This document shows, piece after piece, positions 9,155-18,100 of a DNA stretch of 64,000 nt; within the stretch, counting starts at the first letter, position 1; each line of letters begins with the position of its first letter. Source of the DNA: Dyadobacter diqingensis (GTDB taxonomy: Bacteria; Bacteroidota; Bacteroidia; Cytophagales; Spirosomataceae); NCBI RefSeq assembly GCF_024220585.1, contig NZ_JAMXKF010000004.1, positions 434,001-498,000 of the forward strand, in the 5' to 3' direction. The position numbers were made by a program, and so were the translations under genes. Below the pieces are notes generated by a model. That model was not told the origin of the DNA. It saw only the letters and a program-made list of their open reading frames with translations, and ran no database searches.

Positions 9155-9278
9155 ATTAATCTGGCTTGTGGATAAGCCTGCTGGGAGTATCAAAAATCTT
9201 TAATAATTACGAAGTGAAATTACGCATAAAGTTGATTGGTTACCGGCTGTCCCCACAGAAATTGAGGGAGATTGCCTG

Positions 9279-9315
9279 TTAAAAAATAAAGAACCCTGGA
9301 AATCCGGAGTCCTTT
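9279..9315 (-). terminator. Probable terminator of the GNAT gene
   Basis: GAACCCTGG (9291-9299) can pair with CCGGAGTC (9304-9311) with one bulge and one mismatch. For minus-strand transcription it is followed by a T-rich run (plus-strand A's at 9281-9290). It lies 118 bp past the stop of the acetyltransferase. The stem is imperfect. Confidence 0.4.
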
Positions 9316-9432
9316 ACAAAATATCGTAACCTTTAATTGATATAGATCATACATCAACTACATACAATATTAATAAATAAAGTACACTGCTGAAAATTTA
9401 CCTTTCAGAAAGACTGTTTACCTTTTAACATT

Positions 9433-9873
9433 CTATAAATAATAGTAAAAATGCGTTTCGTCTTTTTTGAAGCCAAACTTTTCATAGAGTGCCTGCGCGC
9501 TGGTATTTTCGATGCCAGTCTTTAACGTTACCCACTGAGCATCAGTGTCTGAGCCAAATTCTTTGACTTGTTCCAGCAAACCTGTTGCAACCCCAAACTT
9601 CCGGTACCGTTCCGAGATAAACATATCATTGAGCGTCCAGGTGGATTTGGCTTTCAGGGAAGAGAACATGGGATAAAGAAGCGTAAACCCCATAATCTCC
9701 CTGGAATCGTCATTTATCGCGGCAAAAATCGTAGCCTGATTGTTTTCAAGTCTGTCTTTTAAGAAATTATAAGAAACTCCCAAATCGGATTCCTGGCCAA
9801 AATGTACCCGGTATTCGTTAAACAACATGGCGAGCTGCGGAAGGTGATTGAGATTACACTTTTCGATAAGCAT
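9433..9873 (-). CDS. GNAT-family N-acetyltransferase
   Basis: This 146-residue cytoplasmic enzyme transfers an acetyl group from acetyl-CoA to an unknown amine. The GNAT core is clear: a central strand (IMGFTLLYPMFSS), the LNDMFISERYRKFGVATGLL block containing the acetyl-CoA pyrophosphate loop (R-x-F-G-V-A), and the C-terminal motif NTSAQALYEKFGFKKDETHFYYYL. The frame is open to 10110, but the extra 79 residues are not protein-like and contain a terminator hairpin. The ATG at 9873 fits the family start, and a TAnnTTTG promoter element lies 42 bp upstream. The gene is monocistronic. Confidence 0.88.
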   Translation of the reverse strand: MLIEKCNLNHLPQLAMLFNEYRVHFGQESDLGVSYNFLKDRLENNQATIFAAINDDSREIMGFTLLYPMFSSLKAKSTWTLNDMFISERYRKFGVATGLLEQVKEFGSDTDAQWVTLKTGIENTSAQALYEKFGFKKDETHFYYYL

Positions 9874-9914
9874 GAAAAAAGAGAAAATTTTAAAGGAAAT
9901 AATTGTCTGTCGGC

Positions 9915-9922
9915 CAAAGGTA
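9915..9922 (-). promoter_or_regulatory. Bacteroidota -7 promoter element for the GNAT gene
   Basis: Read on the minus strand this is TACCTTTG, an exact match to the Bacteroidota -7 consensus TAnnTTTG, 42 bp upstream of the chosen GNAT start. No clear -33 TTTG is visible at the expected distance, so the call is moderate. Confidence 0.4.
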
Positions 9923-9956
9923 CTATCCTGCGATTTTTTATTTGCCTCAGGAAGCG

Positions 9957-9990
9957 AAAAAAAACCTGCCCAAGAGAAGGCAGGTTTTTT
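9957..9990. terminator. Bidirectional terminator hairpin with no assigned gene
   Basis: CCTGCC (9965-9970) pairs with GGCAGG (9979-9984). An A-tract before and a T-tract after extend the stem to at least 12 bp, so it can terminate in both directions. It sits upstream of the GNAT promoter, and no gene visibly ends here. Confidence 0.75.
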
Positions 9991-10235
9991 AAATACTCTC
10001 AACCGGGATCTATAAAATTGAAACGACAAATCTCGTAAATGCTGCATGCCTTTCATGCGTGCGTAGCAATATTGTAACGTAGGCAGGCGAATTAAAAATG
10101 CCCTGGGCAAATCGATTTAACCGAATTTTAATACTGTCCGGCAATCGTATCGGCTTGTCGTTAATCCGCTATTCATAAGCCGCTGAACGCTAATTAACAA
10201 CGCAAATTTTGGCTGAATGGAACTTTATAAAATAA

Positions 10236-10243
10236 TATCTTTG
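10236..10243 (+). promoter_or_regulatory. Candidate -7 promoter element upstream of the DUF6268 gene
   Basis: TATCTTTG matches the TAnnTTTG consensus exactly. A TTTG lies 24 bp upstream (10208-10211), a little further than usual. It would give a leader of about 170 nt. The TGAC-T7-GG element at 10261 is an alternative promoter. Confidence 0.35.
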
Positions 10244-10417
10244 TTGCCCGTTGAAATTGGTGACTTTTTTTGGTTAAATTCGTATATATAATAGACAATG
10301 GGAGATATGTCTGAGTATCGGAGTACGCTTGGCTAGTCCGCAGAGAAAGCGGTGTTATGCAGGCAGGCTTTATGTGTTGATATATTTAGATAAGAAAGAA
10401 ATTACGTTTAAGACTAT

Positions 10418-11344
10418 ATGGGTTATCGTTATCTGGGATTCGTTGCATGTTCTCTTACCCTTTTAAGCCACTATTGCTTCTGTCAGGAATTACAGCCCGG
10501 TCTTTCGGGAATGGGTCCCTCCAAGTGGATAACCATTAAACATACGCAGGCACCTGGGGCGAGGTTCCGCTCTGTAAATTCGGAGACGCAGCGTTACACT
10601 CAGGAAGATGTGTACGTTCGTGCATGGGTACCCGTTATCCATAAACCAAAATATGCCATTGTGCTTGGCCCTCATTACAGGACCGAACAGCTTGAAATGG
10701 ATACCAAAGGTGAGAATCCAATGCACCAGATGTCGAACTGGAAACTTCGGTCCATGGGGCTTGACATTAAATCGTTTTTTAAACTGGACAGCACTTCATT
10801 TTTGATTGTGGCCTCTCAGCTGAATAAAAGTGGAAGCATGGCGGATATCCCGCTCAAAAATGTCCCGCTGAATTACAGCTTTACCGCAGTTTACCTCAAA
10901 AAAAAATCGGTGGACAAGGAAATTGGATTTGGTATTATGGCGAGCAAGAACAGAAACCTTTCGGTGTTGCCGGTTTTTGTTTTTAACTATAATTTTTCTC
11001 CAAAGTCAGGTATCGAAATAAGCTTACCCAAGAAAATTGCCTGGCGATACAACTTTTCGCCCAAGGATATTCTTTATCTGAAAAGCGAGGCTGTCAGCAG
11101 GAGTTATTACATCGCCGAACAGAACAAGGAATCCGGGTTGTTCAGGAAGATCGATATGGATACGGGGATTATGTATAATCGCCAGATAAATAAAATTATT
11201 GGCGTTGAATTATTTGGCGGTTACCGGACAAATATCAGCAATACACTTCCCGCCGGTGTGGTTCCGATTAAAACTTCCGGCTTTACCGCTTCTATTGAGT
11301 TGTACATTCGTCCGCCTTTTGGCTTGCTTAAAAAATCAAAATAA
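10418..11344 (+). CDS. DUF6268-family outer-membrane beta-barrel protein
   Basis: A 308-residue protein with a signal peptide ending near CFCQ and a body of alternating amphipathic strands (for example YAIVLGPHYRTEQLEM, FLIVASQLNKSGSM, SVLPVFVFNYNFSPKSGIEISLP). It finishes with IELYIRPPFGLL, consistent with a small outer-membrane beta-barrel of the DUF6268 type. Function is unknown for the family. It starts at an ATG at 10418 with a long structured leader, and a strong terminator lies 20 bp after the stop, so it is monocistronic. Confidence 0.75.
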   Translation: MGYRYLGFVACSLTLLSHYCFCQELQPGLSGMGPSKWITIKHTQAPGARFRSVNSETQRYTQEDVYVRAWVPVIHKPKYAIVLGPHYRTEQLEMDTKGENPMHQMSNWKLRSMGLDIKSFFKLDSTSFLIVASQLNKSGSMADIPLKNVPLNYSFTAVYLKKKSVDKEIGFGIMASKNRNLSVLPVFVFNYNFSPKSGIEISLPKKIAWRYNFSPKDILYLKSEAVSRSYYIAEQNKESGLFRKIDMDTGIMYNRQINKIIGVELFGGYRTNISNTLPAGVVPIKTSGFTASIELYIRPPFGLLKKSK

Positions 11345-11363
11345 TACCTTTTGAAGAATTTTT

Positions 11364-11391
11364 AGTCTGATATAATTATCAGACTTTTTTT
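11364..11391 (+). terminator. Intrinsic terminator of the DUF6268 gene
   Basis: AGTCTGATA and TATCAGACT form a 9-bp perfect stem with a TAAT loop, followed by seven T's. It starts 20 bp after the stop codon. Confidence 0.92.
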
Positions 11392-11398
11392 GTGCCGG

Positions 11399-11414
11399 AA
11401 ATATGACTTTTTGG
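11399..11414 (+). promoter_or_regulatory. Copy 1 of the AAATnTGACTTTTTGG element
   Basis: AAATATGACTTTTTGG. Fourteen bases after GG comes TTATCA, the same spacing to a TA-rich hexamer as in copies 2 (12214) and 3 (27406). No gene follows, but a terminator ends at 11534, so a short transcript of roughly 90-110 nt is possible. Confidence 0.45.
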
Positions 11415-11503
11415 CACAAAATTTCTAGTTATCAGTTGGTTACATTTTGTTTAGCTCAGTGATATGAGATTGATGAAGCCTTAATTCGGGTTGTAGGGAC
11501 AAG

Positions 11504-11534
11504 AAAAAAGCCTCAGTATAACTAAGGCTCTTTT
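11504..11534 (+). terminator. Terminator hairpin with no assigned gene
   Basis: AGCCT-C-AGT (11509-11517) pairs with ACT-A-AGGCT (11521-11529), with an A-tract before and TCTTTT after. No reading frame of note precedes it; see copy 1 of the repeated element at 11399. Confidence 0.75.
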
Positions 11535-11711
11535 GTTCATTATTTAACCCAGCACTCTACATTATTAGGTAACTGATGTAAAAGTAGAACAACTGAATAT
11601 TAAAAGCAAGGTTTTTGTAGAATATATTATTTTATTATTAGTAATTGTTATACAATAAAAACCTGGTTTGTAGTAGTAATTCGCTTTGTAGAATAATATC
11701 TGTCATAAAAG

Positions 11712-11741
11712 AAAAAATCCCCGCAGACGCCGGGATTTTTT
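11712..11741. terminator. Terminator hairpin with no assigned gene
   Basis: AAAAAATCCC (11712-11721) pairs perfectly with GGGATTTTTT (11732-11741), with a 10-nt centre that can add two more pairs. It works in either direction. No gene visibly ends nearby. Confidence 0.8.
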
Positions 11742-12063
11742 ACTAAATATTTCTCACCTCAAAATGAGCAGAGCCCATTTTGAATACTTGTAATATTACA
11801 AAAATCATGCTAGAAGACATATCTAAAAAAGGGTATTTATATATAAGATACTTTGTGACAGTTTATTAAAAAATTTTATGTATTAGAAAATTTATATTAC
11901 ACGACATTATTTCTTCTTAAGCTGTGGGGAAGTTTCTAAATTTTATGACATGTCAGGTGAAAGGTGATGACGATTTGGCGAAAATGCACACAATGTGTCG
12001 AAAGTGGGGAAACGCGACAAAACTTTTTTGAAGCGTGTGACTGGTTACAAATGTCCGTAAAAC

Positions 12064-12095
12064 AAAAAAATCCCGGCATATGCCAAGATTATTTG
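12064..12095. terminator. Weak terminator-like hairpin
   Basis: AATC-CC-GGCATATGCC-AA-GATT: a 10-bp palindrome extended by four pairs beyond a CC/AA mismatch, with a preceding A-tract like that of the hairpin at 11712. Probably a decayed relative. Confidence 0.4.
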
Positions 12096-12213
12096 TACAC
12101 TACAACACACACTATAGGCCACTTGCGTGGCGCTGGAACAAAATTATAGAAATCTTGCTATAAATGAAATATAATATTTCGACAATTTGTAGATAAAAGA
12201 TAACATAAGGCCT

Positions 12214-12229
12214 AAATGTGACTTTTTGG
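12214..12229 (+). promoter_or_regulatory. Copy 2 of the AAATnTGACTTTTTGG element, upstream of otsAB
   Basis: AAATGTGACTTTTTGG, with TAAATAA starting 14 bases after GG. It lies 101 bp before the otsAB ATG. The spacing and position suggest the otsAB promoter. Confidence 0.5.
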
Positions 12230-12295
12230 AACAAAAATTGCGGTAAATAATATGAAGGGGTCGTGATTACCCAGTTGGACGCTCCATATTTAAAC

Positions 12296-12307
12296 CAGAT
12301 GCATCTG
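12296..12307. promoter_or_regulatory. 12-bp palindrome upstream of otsAB
   Basis: CAGATGCATCTG is a perfect palindrome 22 bp before the otsAB start codon. It could be an operator or a leader hairpin; the regulator is unknown. Confidence 0.3.
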
Positions 12308-12329
12308 TAATTAAAATGCATTGAAACTT

Positions 12330-14567
12330 ATGAAAGATTTAAAAAGTAAAGAAAAAAGAGGAAGATTAATCATTGTTGCCTATCGACTACCATTTAAGAT
12401 CATCAGCGAAAACGACCAGGTCCGGTTGTTTCAAAATTCCGGGGGACTCGTTTCTGCCGTGCTCTCTTTGGTACATGAGCAGGAGGGATCGCCCTTTAAT
12501 TCCGAAGAGAAAATCCAGTGGATCGGATTTACGGAGAACACTGCGGAAGAGCTTGAAGGACAGTCGCTTGAAAATGACAGTTTCCAGGCGCATCCCGTAT
12601 TTATTCCGGCTGATGTCAATGAGAATTACTACGAAGGATTTTGTAATAACCTGATCTGGCCTTTATGTCATTATTTTCCTTCCCTGGCCAAATTTGATGA
12701 CGCTTACTACGAAAGTTATCAGGTTGCCAACAGATTGTTTTTTGACAAAGTAAAAGAGATTATCCAGCCAGATGATGTGGTCTGGGTTCAGGATTACCAG
12801 CTCATGCTGCTGCCGGACATGATCAGGCAGGAATTCCCCAAAAACAAAATAGGGTTCTTTTTCCACATTCCGTTTCCATCCTTCGAACTGTTCCGCATGT
12901 TGCCCGTCAAGTGGCGTCAGGCGATCATCGACGGTATTCTGGGTGCAGATGTGGTCGGGTTTCATACCAACGATTATGTCGAGTACTTTTTGAAAGCGGC
13001 CCGGATGGTTTCCGGCTATGGTAATAAGTTACATTATATAAATCTGAGCAACCGGATCGTGAAGGTGGATTCGTTTCCGATCAGTATCGATTATAAAAAA
13101 TTCAATTCGGCTTATGATGAGCCTGAAATTGTCAGGGAACGCGAACAGGTCCGCGAATCACTTAAAGAAAAAATAATTTTCTCGGTTGACCGTCTGGATT
13201 ATTCGAAAGGAATTTTACATCGCCTGCACGGCTTTCAGAGATTTTTGGAAAGGTATCCCGACTGGCATGAAAAGGTCTCTTTTGTGATGGTGGTTGTCCC
13301 TTCACGGGACAGTATCGAGCAGTATCAACAGATGAAATCTGACATAGACCAAACCGTTGGACGGATTAACGCCAATTTTGGTAATATCAACTGGCAGCCG
13401 ATCATTTATCAGTATCGCTCGATGTCTTATGAAGAGTTGCTGGGCATGTATACCGCGAGTGATGTTGCGCTGATAACGCCCGTGCGGGACGGGATGAATC
13501 TCGTTTGCAAAGAATATGTGGCGAGCAGGAAAGACCGGAAGGGCGTGCTGATTTTGAGCGAAATGGCGGGTGCAGCGGCAGAGCTTGGAGAGGCGCTGAT
13601 TATTAACCCGCTCGACAACCAGGATATTGCCGATGCCATAAAAAAGGCTTTCGAGATGTCGGAGGACGAACAAATGAAGCGTATGGATGCCATGCAGACC
13701 CGGATCCGGGAGTATGATGTATTCGCGTGGACCAATGATTTTTTTACTCAGATGATTATGCTGGAACAGGAACATGAAAGACTTCGTCAGGTTTTTCTGA
13801 CGAACAAAGGGATTGATAATATTCGTAAAGCTTATAACTCAGCGTCAAACCGAATTTTATTTTTTGACTATGACGGAACGCTGGCTCCGATCGTTCCGGA
13901 TCCTGCCAAGGCAATCGTTTCGGCGGATACCAAGAAACTGATCATGGATTTGGCCAAGCGTGACACCGTTATCATCATCAGCGGCCGGGATCGTTATTTT
14001 CTGCATGAGCTGTTCAAAGAATTACCTGTTCATATTATTGCTGAACACGGCGCTTTGATCAAAACTAAGGATAATCCGGAATGGATCCTGAATGACAGTT
14101 ATGAGGAAAACTGGAAGGAGAGCATCCGTCCGATTCTCGACATTTACGCAAAAAGATGTCCCGGCGCTTTTGTTGAGGAAAAGGAAACTTCGCTGGCCTG
14201 GCATTACAGGACGGCCGAAGATAAGGAATATGCGGTGCGAAGAGCCCAGGAATTAATCTGGCAGCTGAAAAGTTTTGTTCAGCCCGAGCTTAACCTTCAG
14301 ATTATTGATGGGAACAAAGTCGTGGAAGTAAAAAAGACTGCTTTTAACAAAGGCACGGCCGCTCGCTCATTTGTTGAAAACGGAAACTATGATTTTGTTC
14401 TGGCGATGGGGGATGATACTACGGACGAAGATATGTTTGAGGCCTTGCCTGCCAATTCGTATACCATTAAAATCGGGGATGATCTTTCCGCGGCAAGAAA
14501 CCATATCAGGAATCAACAGGAAGTATTTCACTTTTTGAAATTTATGATCTCTTCACCAGAGGAGTAG
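12330..14567 (+). CDS. otsAB: Bifunctional trehalose-6-phosphate synthase/phosphatase (OtsA-OtsB fusion)
   Basis: A cytoplasmic enzyme of about 745 residues that makes trehalose from UDP-glucose and glucose-6-phosphate. Residues 1 to about 475 form a GT20 trehalose-6-phosphate synthase (VWVQDYQLMLLPDMIRQ, FFFHIPFPSFELFRMLP, SVDRLDYSKGI, the C-terminal donor-site block VRDGMNLVCKEYVA). Residues from about 500 on form a HAD trehalose-6-phosphate phosphatase with nucleophile D513 in FFDYDGTLAPI, and GDDTTDEDMFEAL near the end. The fused order OtsA-OtsB is common in Bacteroidota. I chose the ATG at 12330 over the TTG at 12321. The gene stands alone between a promoter-like element and a strong terminator. 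Trehalose is an osmotic and desiccation protectant. Confidence 0.96.
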   Translation: MKDLKSKEKRGRLIIVAYRLPFKIISENDQVRLFQNSGGLVSAVLSLVHEQEGSPFNSEEKIQWIGFTENTAEELEGQSLENDSFQAHPVFIPADVNENYYEGFCNNLIWPLCHYFPSLAKFDDAYYESYQVANRLFFDKVKEIIQPDDVVWVQDYQLMLLPDMIRQEFPKNKIGFFFHIPFPSFELFRMLPVKWRQAIIDGILGADVVGFHTNDYVEYFLKAARMVSGYGNKLHYINLSNRIVKVDSFPISIDYKKFNSAYDEPEIVREREQVRESLKEKIIFSVDRLDYSKGILHRLHGFQRFLERYPDWHEKVSFVMVVVPSRDSIEQYQQMKSDIDQTVGRINANFGNINWQPIIYQYRSMSYEELLGMYTASDVALITPVRDGMNLVCKEYVASRKDRKGVLILSEMAGAAAELGEALIINPLDNQDIADAIKKAFEMSEDEQMKRMDAMQTRIREYDVFAWTNDFFTQMIMLEQEHERLRQVFLTNKGIDNIRKAYNSASNRILFFDYDGTLAPIVPDPAKAIVSADTKKLIMDLAKRDTVIIISGRDRYFLHELFKELPVHIIAEHGALIKTKDNPEWILNDSYEENWKESIRPILDIYAKRCPGAFVEEKETSLAWHYRTAEDKEYAVRRAQELIWQLKSFVQPELNLQIIDGNKVVEVKKTAFNKGTAARSFVENGNYDFVLAMGDDTTDEDMFEALPANSYTIKIGDDLSAARNHIRNQQEVFHFLKFMISSPEE

Positions 14568-14586
14568 GTAGTATTGAAATGATAAC

Positions 14587-14631
14587 AAACAAAAACAGCA
14601 AGTCAGGAAATCCTGCTTGCTGTTTTTGTTT
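14587..14631 (+). terminator. Bidirectional terminator after otsAB
   Basis: A 16-bp stem AAACAAAAACAGCAAG / CTTGCTGTTTTTGTTT, extended by an inner CAGGA/TCCTG stem, lies 19 bp past the otsAB stop and also faces the convergent minus-strand small gene. Confidence 0.92.
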
Positions 14632-14649
14632 GTAACGCTGCTGCTAAAT

Positions 14650-14901
14650 TCAGACGGCTAATACGTTATCGTTGTTTTCCAGATTTTCCATTTTTATAAA
14701 GTCACATCTGAAACCCGCAGAACGCAAAGCCGACTGTATACTGCGAAAATCAGCCAGTTCTGATCTCATACTTAACAGCAGGTCTTTGAAATCATAAGCC
14801 CAGTGTTTGACATTTAATTTTTTCAGAACGTCATGCAAACGCTGAAAGGAGAGCACATCGGGTAATTTGGTACGAAAAGATATTTGATATGTTGGCTTCA
14901 T
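14650..14901 (-). CDS. Small conserved-type hypothetical protein (83 aa)
   Basis: I do not recognise this protein. It has 83 residues, no signal peptide or membrane segment, and a mixed alpha/beta pattern: a first strand (TYQISFRTKLP), a helix (FQRLHDVLKKLNV), a second strand and helix (LLLSMRSELADFRSIQSALRSAGF), ending NNDNVLAV. The reading frame starts at an ATG, has normal codon use and is followed by a shared terminator, so I treat it as real. It is upstream of, and co-directional with nothing but, the metal-efflux operon that ends 200 bp away in the same orientation. Confidence 0.6.
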   Translation of the reverse strand: MKPTYQISFRTKLPDVLSFQRLHDVLKKLNVKHWAYDFKDLLLSMRSELADFRSIQSALRSAGFRCDFIKMENLENNDNVLAV

Positions 14902-15102
14902 TGCTATTAGATCGAATTTTAAGATAAACAGGGATTTTAACCGCTTTGTATGACTCGTGTTAACTCATAACGCTTACATACTTCAAAGATCATTATAATT
15001 TATAATTAATCCAAATAAGAATTAAAATTATTTATTTATACAAATGTAGTTTATCTAATAGTAATTATCCGTGATGTTTTGTGATGAAATCGTTAAATAT
15101 TC

Positions 15103-18100
15103 TTAATGACTCAAATTTTTGTCATTCTTTCGATAAGCCCAATAAAAAATCTGGGGCAATACCGTGAACGATAGGAACATACAAATCAGCAGACCGCCAA
15201 CAATCATAATGGCCAGGGGCTTCTGAATCTCTGAACCCATACCGTTGGAGAGTGCCGCAGGTAACAAACCGAGTGATCCCATTAACGCTATCATAATAAC
15301 AGGACGGATACGACCATAGATTCCCTCTGAAATGGCTTCTTTTAAAGGAAGTTTTTTGATCAGATTATCTTTCATAACATGTACCAGAATAATTCCGTCG
15401 ATGGTACAGACCCCGAACAAGATAATAAACCCGATCCCCGCTGAAATTCCGAAAATGGTTCCTGTGATCCACAGCGACAGAAAGCCACCGACGAATGCGA
15501 AAGGAATGGTGATCAAAGATATTAAGGTATCTTTGGCATTACCAAAGTTCATGTACAGAAGGAAGATAATCAGTACCAACGCCGCAGGAATAATGACGGA
15601 AAGTTGTTGGGTCGCTCTTTCCTTGCTTTCAAATTCTCCTGCCCAGACAACTTTCCCGTTTGTCGGGAATTTGACATTTTCGCGAACCACTTTTTGCGCC
15701 TCTGCAATGGTGCTTCCCAGGTCCCGGCCATCGATGCTGAAACCGATCCCGATGTAACGGCTGCTTCCTTCGCGGTAAATAAAAGCGGGTCCTGTTTTGG
15801 TACCGATACTGGCAATTTCTTTTAACGGCACCTGATGGTTATCGAGGGACGGGATAAGAATGTTCCCGATTTCCTCCTCGGTATCCCGGTACTCTTTCTG
15901 ATAACGGATGGTGATATCAAACATGCGGTCGTTTTCGTAGAATGTCGATGCCGCCTTGCCGCCAATGGTCATTTCGATCACCGCCTGTGCGTCGGCCATG
16001 GATACGCCATGACGCGCCATGCGTGCTTCGTCGAGACGGATTGCAAGCTCAGGAATACCAATGTTTCGGTAAACCAGCACATCTGAGACGCCTCGTACTT
16101 TGTGGAGATTGTCGGCTACCTGGTCGGCGAGTTTTTCCATGTCGTACAAATCCTCGCCGAATATTTTAACAACCAGTGAGCTTTTTACACCAGCCACATA
16201 TTCCTCCACATTGTCCTGAATCGGCTGGCTGAACCCAAGCGAGACACCCGGGAATGAAGAAAGTGTGGTTTTCATTTCTTTCAGCAATTCGTCCTTCTTA
16301 ATATGCCTCTTCCATTCGTTTTCAGGTTTGAGCTGAATATGGAACTCGTTGTTAAAGAAACCTGTCGGATCGGTTCCGTCGTTGGGCCGGCCGGTCTGGC
16401 TCATCACAAACTGCACTTCCTGAAAAGACCGCAGTGTATCGCGTAATGCATTGCCCGTTTTGACGGATTGTTCAAGACTTATGCTGTTGGGCAAAGTGGC
16501 CCTTACATAAATCGCGCCTTCATTCAGTTTTGGAATGAATTCAGTCCCGTAGGTCAGAAACTTTCCTACACAAACCATAAATAAAACCACGAAAGCTCCC
16601 ATCACCAGACGTTTGTTTCGGTCGCTCCAAAGGTAAAGTTTGAAAATATTGTTCCGGAAAAAGTTGACCACCGGATTATTTTTCTCCTTAATATCCTTCC
16701 TGAGCAACACCTTACACATGGCCGGTACGAACGTGAGGCTTAAAATGAGGGAACCAACAAGCGCATAACCGAGCGTAAATGCGAGCGGGGTAAACATTTT
16801 TCCTTCCACTTTCTGGAAAGAGAAAATCGGGAGCAATGCGACGATGAGGATTATCTGTGCAAAAAAGATATGAGAAGCTACATTCTTTACACTCCGTTTC
16901 ATCAGCCCGAGTTTTGACATTTTATTGAATCTATCCACGCCCAGCCGGTGTGAGCTTTTTTCCAGATCGACATAAATTTTTTCCACAATGACCATGGTAC
17001 CTTCGAGCAGTAAGCCAAAGTCGATCGCCCCCAGAGAAATCAGGTTGGCGGGTAAACCCTGAATTCTCAGCATGGTGATGGCAAAAAGAAATGAAAGCGG
17101 GATTACCAAAGCAACCGTGACCGTGGTGCGCCAGTTGAAAAGGAAGATGAAGACGATTACGGATACGAGCACAACACCTTCGGCGAGGTTATGCGTAACG
17201 GTGTTGACGGTGGCGTTTACGAGTTCGGTCCGGTCGATCACGGGTACAATTTTGACGTCAGATGGAAGGATCCGGGTATTTAGTTCGTCAATGGTTTTGC
17301 GTAACTTAACGATTACATCACTTGGATTTTCACCTCTCAGCATCACCACGATGCCTTCAACCAGGTCCTTCTCTTCACCAAGTCCTACCTGCCCAAGTCT
17401 CGGTTTTGCCGTAATATTCACCTCCGCGACTTCCTTGACGTGAACAGGTGTTGACCCCTTCACGTTGATAAGGATATTCTCGATGTCCTTCGTGCTTTCC
17501 AGCAAACCAACCCCACGCACTACATAAGCCTGATCACCTTTCTGAATGACATCTCCGCCTACATTGATATTACTTTTCCCGACAGCCTCGTAGACGTCCA
17601 GCGGGGTCAGGTCGTATTGAGCCAGCAAGGCAGGGTTCACCCGTACTTCATAAATTTTTTCTTCACCGCCAAAACTGGCCACATTGGCAACACCCGGTAC
17701 CGCCACGAGTTCCCGTTCGATAACCCACTCCTGAAGGGCCGTAAGTTCCTTGAGTGGACGATCGCTTTTCAAAACATATCGAAAAATCTCGCCAGTGGCT
17801 CCATAGGGCGGCTCAATTTCGGCCTCGGCGCCTTTAGGCAAATCGATGTTTCTCAATCTCGTTGAGGCATATTGCTGTGCGTAAAAATCCTCAACTTTAT
17901 CGTCAAACAAGACGGTAACCACCGATAAACCGAAGAGCGAAATCGACCTTACCTCTGTTTTCTTGGGTATGGTGTTCATTTCCTTCATCACAGGCAGTGT
18001 AATAAATTTTTCTATTTCTTCCGCACTTCTTCCCGGCCATTGGGTGATAATCCTTGCCCGGGTGTTGGTTACGTCCGGAAAAGCTTCAATGGGTGTTTTG

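Larger units (their letters stand above)
9874..10417. other. Intergenic region between divergent GNAT and DUF6268 genes
   Basis: No convincing coding sequence. It holds the GNAT promoter element (9915-9922), a bidirectional terminator hairpin (9957-9990), a plus-strand TATCTTTG element at 10236-10243, a TGAC-T7-GG element at 10261-10273 with TAATAG nearby, and a 10301-10351 stretch resembling a degraded tRNA-Ser 5' half followed by a CCGC/GCGG hairpin. The last parts would form the leader of the DUF6268 gene. Confidence 0.6.
11345..12329. other. Non-coding region of about 1 kb ahead of otsAB
   Basis: No protein-coding sequence that I trust. It contains four terminator-like hairpins (11364, 11504, 11712 and a weaker one at 12064), two copies of AAATnTGACTTTTTGG (11399 and 12214) and a 12-bp perfect palindrome at 12296. 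The rest is AT-rich. The hairpin series suggests small RNAs or eroded genes. Confidence 0.6.

Noticed and set aside
9874-10110. N-terminal extension of the GNAT gene by 79 residues
   Set aside because: The extension reads through a terminator hairpin, lies upstream of a TAnnTTTG promoter element and has no similarity to the family start; the ATG at 9873 fits.
11964-12149. 61-codon plus-strand frame in the non-coding region before otsAB
   Set aside because: It crosses the hairpin at 12064, has no domain and no upstream signal.
12226-12241. Sigma-54-type promoter (TTGG-N10-GC spacing) ahead of otsAB
   Set aside because: The -24/-12 geometry fits at this copy, but the other copies of the same 16-mer (11399 and 27406) lack GC at the -12 place, so a shared element other than sigma-54 is the better reading.
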